Of a DNA stretch of 9,372 nt, positions 7,519-9,372 are shown piece after piece; the stretch's first letter is position 1; each line of letters begins with the position of its first letter. Where the stretch lies: assembly GCA_945876985.1 (NCBI GenBank), contig CAMCQX010000041.1:1-9372 (forward strand). The letters are read 5' to 3'. A model generated the notes under the pieces. The model was not told the origin of the DNA. It was given only the letters and a program-made list of their open reading frames with translations, and did not search any database. The position numbers and the translations under genes are program-made. This stretch comes from Chitinophaga pinensis. GTDB taxonomy: Bacteria; Bacteroidota; Bacteroidia; UKL13-3.

Positions 7519-9182
7519 TTGATAGTAGTTAAAATGTTTTTATATGCTGTTTTATCAGCAAATATTTTTAATGCTGCTTGCACATCTAAATCATGGTCAA
7601 AACCAGCTTCAATTCTGCCTTTTTGAAAATAATATCTTCTAACTATTTCTTCTTCTAAAAGTTCAATAATTTCTGTTTTATTTTTTTCAATATCAGCTTT
7701 TTTATCGTGATTCATACTTAGTTTTAAGGCTTCATATTGGGTTTTTATCGCATCAAAATATTTTTCATCTTCTGCTTTCTTTTTTACTTCTAATAAAGCA
7801 GTTTCAGTGGCAGTATTGTATTCGTAATCTTTATTGGCAATAAATGTTTTAAAATCATTGAAATCATTTTCTGTTAATTTAAACGATTTGGCATCGCTGA
7901 TGCTGGCATTTTTGTTTCGGTACGCAGTAGCAAAATCGAAAATTAATTGCTTTGAAATTAAACTTTCTGTAATTTTTGATAAAGCAATTGGTTCAACATT
8001 TATATCAGGATCAACACCACCGCCATCAAAAACTTTACGGCCAGCTTTGGTTTTAAAAGCTTTCTTTAAACTGTCTACAACACTGCCAACACTGCCATCT
8101 TCGTTTTTGTGCGAATAATCTAATGCTTGAATACAACGGCCACTTGGCGTATAATATTTGGCGGTAGTAATTTTTATTTGTGCATTATAATTTAAAGGTC
8201 TTGTAGATTGTACCAAACCTTTGCCAAAAGTTTTTTTGCCAATTACTATTCCACGGTCCAAATCTTGAATGGTTCCACTTACAATTTCGGAAGCAGAAGC
8301 AGAACCTCTATTGGTTAAAACTACCAAAGGAATGCTTTCATCGGTACTTGGATTTAAAGTTTTATAAATTTTTTCCCATTCTTTTACTTTTCCTTTTGTA
8401 CTTACCACTTCTTGTCCTTGTGGCACAAAAATATTTACAATATTTACTGCTTCGTGTAATAATCCACCTGGATTTCCTCTAACATCTAAAATTACGTTTT
8501 TTAGAGAAGTGTTTTTCTTTAACTCTAAAAAGGCATCACGCACTTCTTTACCCGCATCATTTGTAAATCCTGTTAATTTTATAATTCCAGTTTCAGCATT
8601 TATCATTCCAAAATACGGAACATTTTTTACTTTAATTTCTTCCCTCATTAACGATTTTTTCAATTCTACATCGTTGCGTTTGATGGTAATATTTACTTTG
8701 CTTCCAGCTTGTCCTTTTAGTAATTTGCTTACTTCAGTGGTCGATTTTCCTTTGTTGCTTTTTCCTTCTATTTCTATAATTAAATCACCTGGAAGTAAGC
8801 CTTCTTTTTGGGCTGGATAACCTTCGTAAGGGTCGGTAATAACTACGTAATCGCCTTTGGCAGCTATTTGTGCACCTACACCCCCATATTGGCCAGTCAT
8901 TTGAAACCTAAAATCTTCGGCTTCAGCTTCACTGATATAATTGGTGTAAGGATCGAGCGTATTTAACATTTCGTCAATGGCTCTTTTTGTTAATTTCCCC
9001 GCATCTATTTCATCTACGTAATAAGTGTTAATTTCCTTAAAAACGGAAACAAATAAGTCCATGTTTTTAGATATTTCAAAGTAAGTATCAGTGGCTTTAA
9101 ACGACACCAAACCAATTATTGCAAAAGCAACAACCAGCTTATATTTTCTGAGTTTTTGTAAAATATTTTTTAAATAAATCAT
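7515..9182 (-). CDS. S41 family C-terminal-processing peptidase (CtpA/Tsp-like), membrane-anchored
   Basis: A serine protease with a Ser-Lys dyad that acts in the periplasm on C-terminal tails of envelope proteins. I choose the ATG at 9182 (555 residues) over the in-frame TTG at 9212, because a good -7 box sits over that TTG and the ATG gives a clean anchor. Residues ~14-28 are a hydrophobic signal anchor after a Lys/Arg-rich stretch. An N-terminal helical region with DPYTNYIS (~77-84) is typical of the family. The PDZ domain spans ~98-170 (GQYGGVGAQI, EGLLPGDLI). The S41 core includes ILDVRGNPGG (~231-240), the nucleophile in GSASASE (S296) and the Lys in TFGKG (K321). Their 25-residue spacing equals that of E. 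coli Tsp and CtpB. YYTPSGRCIQ follows, then GVDPDI. A ~150-residue helical, Lys/Glu-rich tail matches the longer Bacteroidota form. It is the first gene of the three-gene operon. No Shine-Dalgarno sequence is seen. Confidence 0.94.
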   Translation of the reverse strand: MIYLKNILQKLRKYKLVVAFAIIGLVSFKATDTYFEISKNMDLFVSVFKEINTYYVDEIDAGKLTKRAIDEMLNTLDPYTNYISEAEAEDFRFQMTGQYGGVGAQIAAKGDYVVITDPYEGYPAQKEGLLPGDLIIEIEGKSNKGKSTTEVSKLLKGQAGSKVNITIKRNDVELKKSLMREEIKVKNVPYFGMINAETGIIKLTGFTNDAGKEVRDAFLELKKNTSLKNVILDVRGNPGGLLHEAVNIVNIFVPQGQEVVSTKGKVKEWEKIYKTLNPSTDESIPLVVLTNRGSASASEIVSGTIQDLDRGIVIGKKTFGKGLVQSTRPLNYNAQIKITTAKYYTPSGRCIQALDYSHKNEDGSVGSVVDSLKKAFKTKAGRKVFDGGGVDPDINVEPIALSKITESLISKQLIFDFATAYRNKNASISDAKSFKLTENDFNDFKTFIANKDYEYNTATETALLEVKKKAEDEKYFDAIKTQYEALKLSMNHDKKADIEKNKTEIIELLEEEIVRRYYFQKGRIEAGFDHDLDVQAALKIFADKTAYKNILTTIK

Positions 9183-9209
9183 GGCAGCAATATAAAAAAC
9201 TAAATACAA

Positions 9210-9217
9210 CAAATTTA
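9210..9217 (-). promoter_or_regulatory. Putative Bacteroidota -7 promoter box for the S41-TSUP-M28 operon
   Basis: The minus strand reads TAAATTTG, an exact match to the Bacteroidota TAnnTTTG -7 element. No TTG-type -33 element lies at the usual 19-21 bp; the nearest TTTG (9247-9250) is 29 bp away. Transcription would start near 9204 and leave a leader of about 20 nt before the ATG at 9182. This argues against the TTG start at 9212. Confidence 0.5.
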
Positions 9218-9326
9218 ACCTTTAAAAAAAATTATTATAATTAATACAAAGTTTGTCTGTTTGAGATAATTTTAAATAAAATACCTCTTTATTTTCCAAA
9301 CTACTTAAATATAAATTTCAGATTGA

Positions 9327-9334
9327 TATATTTG
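9327..9334 (+). promoter_or_regulatory. Putative Bacteroidota -7 promoter box for a rightward gene
   Basis: The plus strand reads TATATTTG, an exact TAnnTTTG match. It lies 26 bp before the ATG at 9361, a spacing that would give a leader of about 20 nt, similar to that inferred for the divergent S41 gene. No clear -33 TTTG is present upstream, so this rests on the -7 box and the position. Confidence 0.4.
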
Positions 9335-9360
9335 CTCCAAAAAATTATAAAACGCATTAT

Positions 9361-9372
9361 ATGTTAACACTG
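9361..9372 (+). CDS. Possible start of a rightward gene, cut by the window edge
   Basis: Only four codons are visible (Met-Leu-Thr-Leu), beginning with ATG. The case rests on context: a 140-bp AT-rich region without genes divides it from the divergent S41 gene, and a -7 box match lies at a suitable distance. Nothing can be said about the product. Confidence 0.35.

Noticed and set aside
7834..8820. Plus-strand open frames of 94 and 103 codons, Ser/Leu/Phe-rich
   Set aside because: They are antisense to the S41 peptidase; the composition is what the reverse of a Lys/Glu-rich gene gives, with no start context.
9274..9294. 7-bp A/T-only inverted repeat (AAATAAA / TTTATTT)
   Set aside because: It consists of A-T pairs only, in a very AT-rich stretch where such short matches are expected by chance; no U-tract or gene end is nearby.

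Overview
This AT-rich window almost certainly comes from a member of the Bacteroidota. The left edge carries the end of a secreted protein with a type IX secretion (T9SS, type A) C-terminal sorting domain, a system essentially confined to that phylum. The visible starts lack Shine-Dalgarno sequences, and two exact matches to the Bacteroidota -7 promoter box (TAnnTTTG) occur near the right edge. Genus or species cannot be named from what is visible.

Layout, left to right. (1) Positions 1-1560 (+) hold the 3' part of a large T9SS-exported surface or secreted protein. (2) A perfect 20-bp-stem hairpin at 1577-1621 serves as a shared terminator between this gene and the convergent glyS. (3) glyS, glycyl-tRNA synthetase, lies at 1631-3118 (-). 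(4) A 207-bp divergent intergenic region contains a compound 8-bp-period tandem repeat (3157-3236). (5) recJ, the single-strand-specific DNA exonuclease, lies at 3326-5032 (+). Its stop overlaps the end of the next, convergent gene by 11 bp. (6) Three minus-strand genes form a tight apparent operon, transcribed right to left: an S41 C-terminal-processing peptidase (9182 to 7515), 17 bp, a TSUP (TauE/SafE-like) permease (7497 to 6664), a 32-bp overlap, and a secreted M28 metallopeptidase with a C-terminal PDZ domain (6695 to 5022). (7) The last 190 bp hold a putative divergent promoter pair and, at 9361, the possible first codons of a rightward gene.

glyS and recJ are housekeeping genes for translation and DNA repair. 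The operon codes for envelope functions: two proteases with PDZ domains, one anchored facing the periplasm and one exported, around a permease of unknown substrate. All catalytic motifs I could check are intact, and I see no insertion sequence, CRISPR, toxin or defence genes, tRNA or rRNA.

I did not find a clearly new biological system. The items most worth a second look are the compound octamer repeat, a 9-bp inverted repeat that pairs the S41 stop codon region with the TSUP start codon region, and the protease-permease-protease operon itself.
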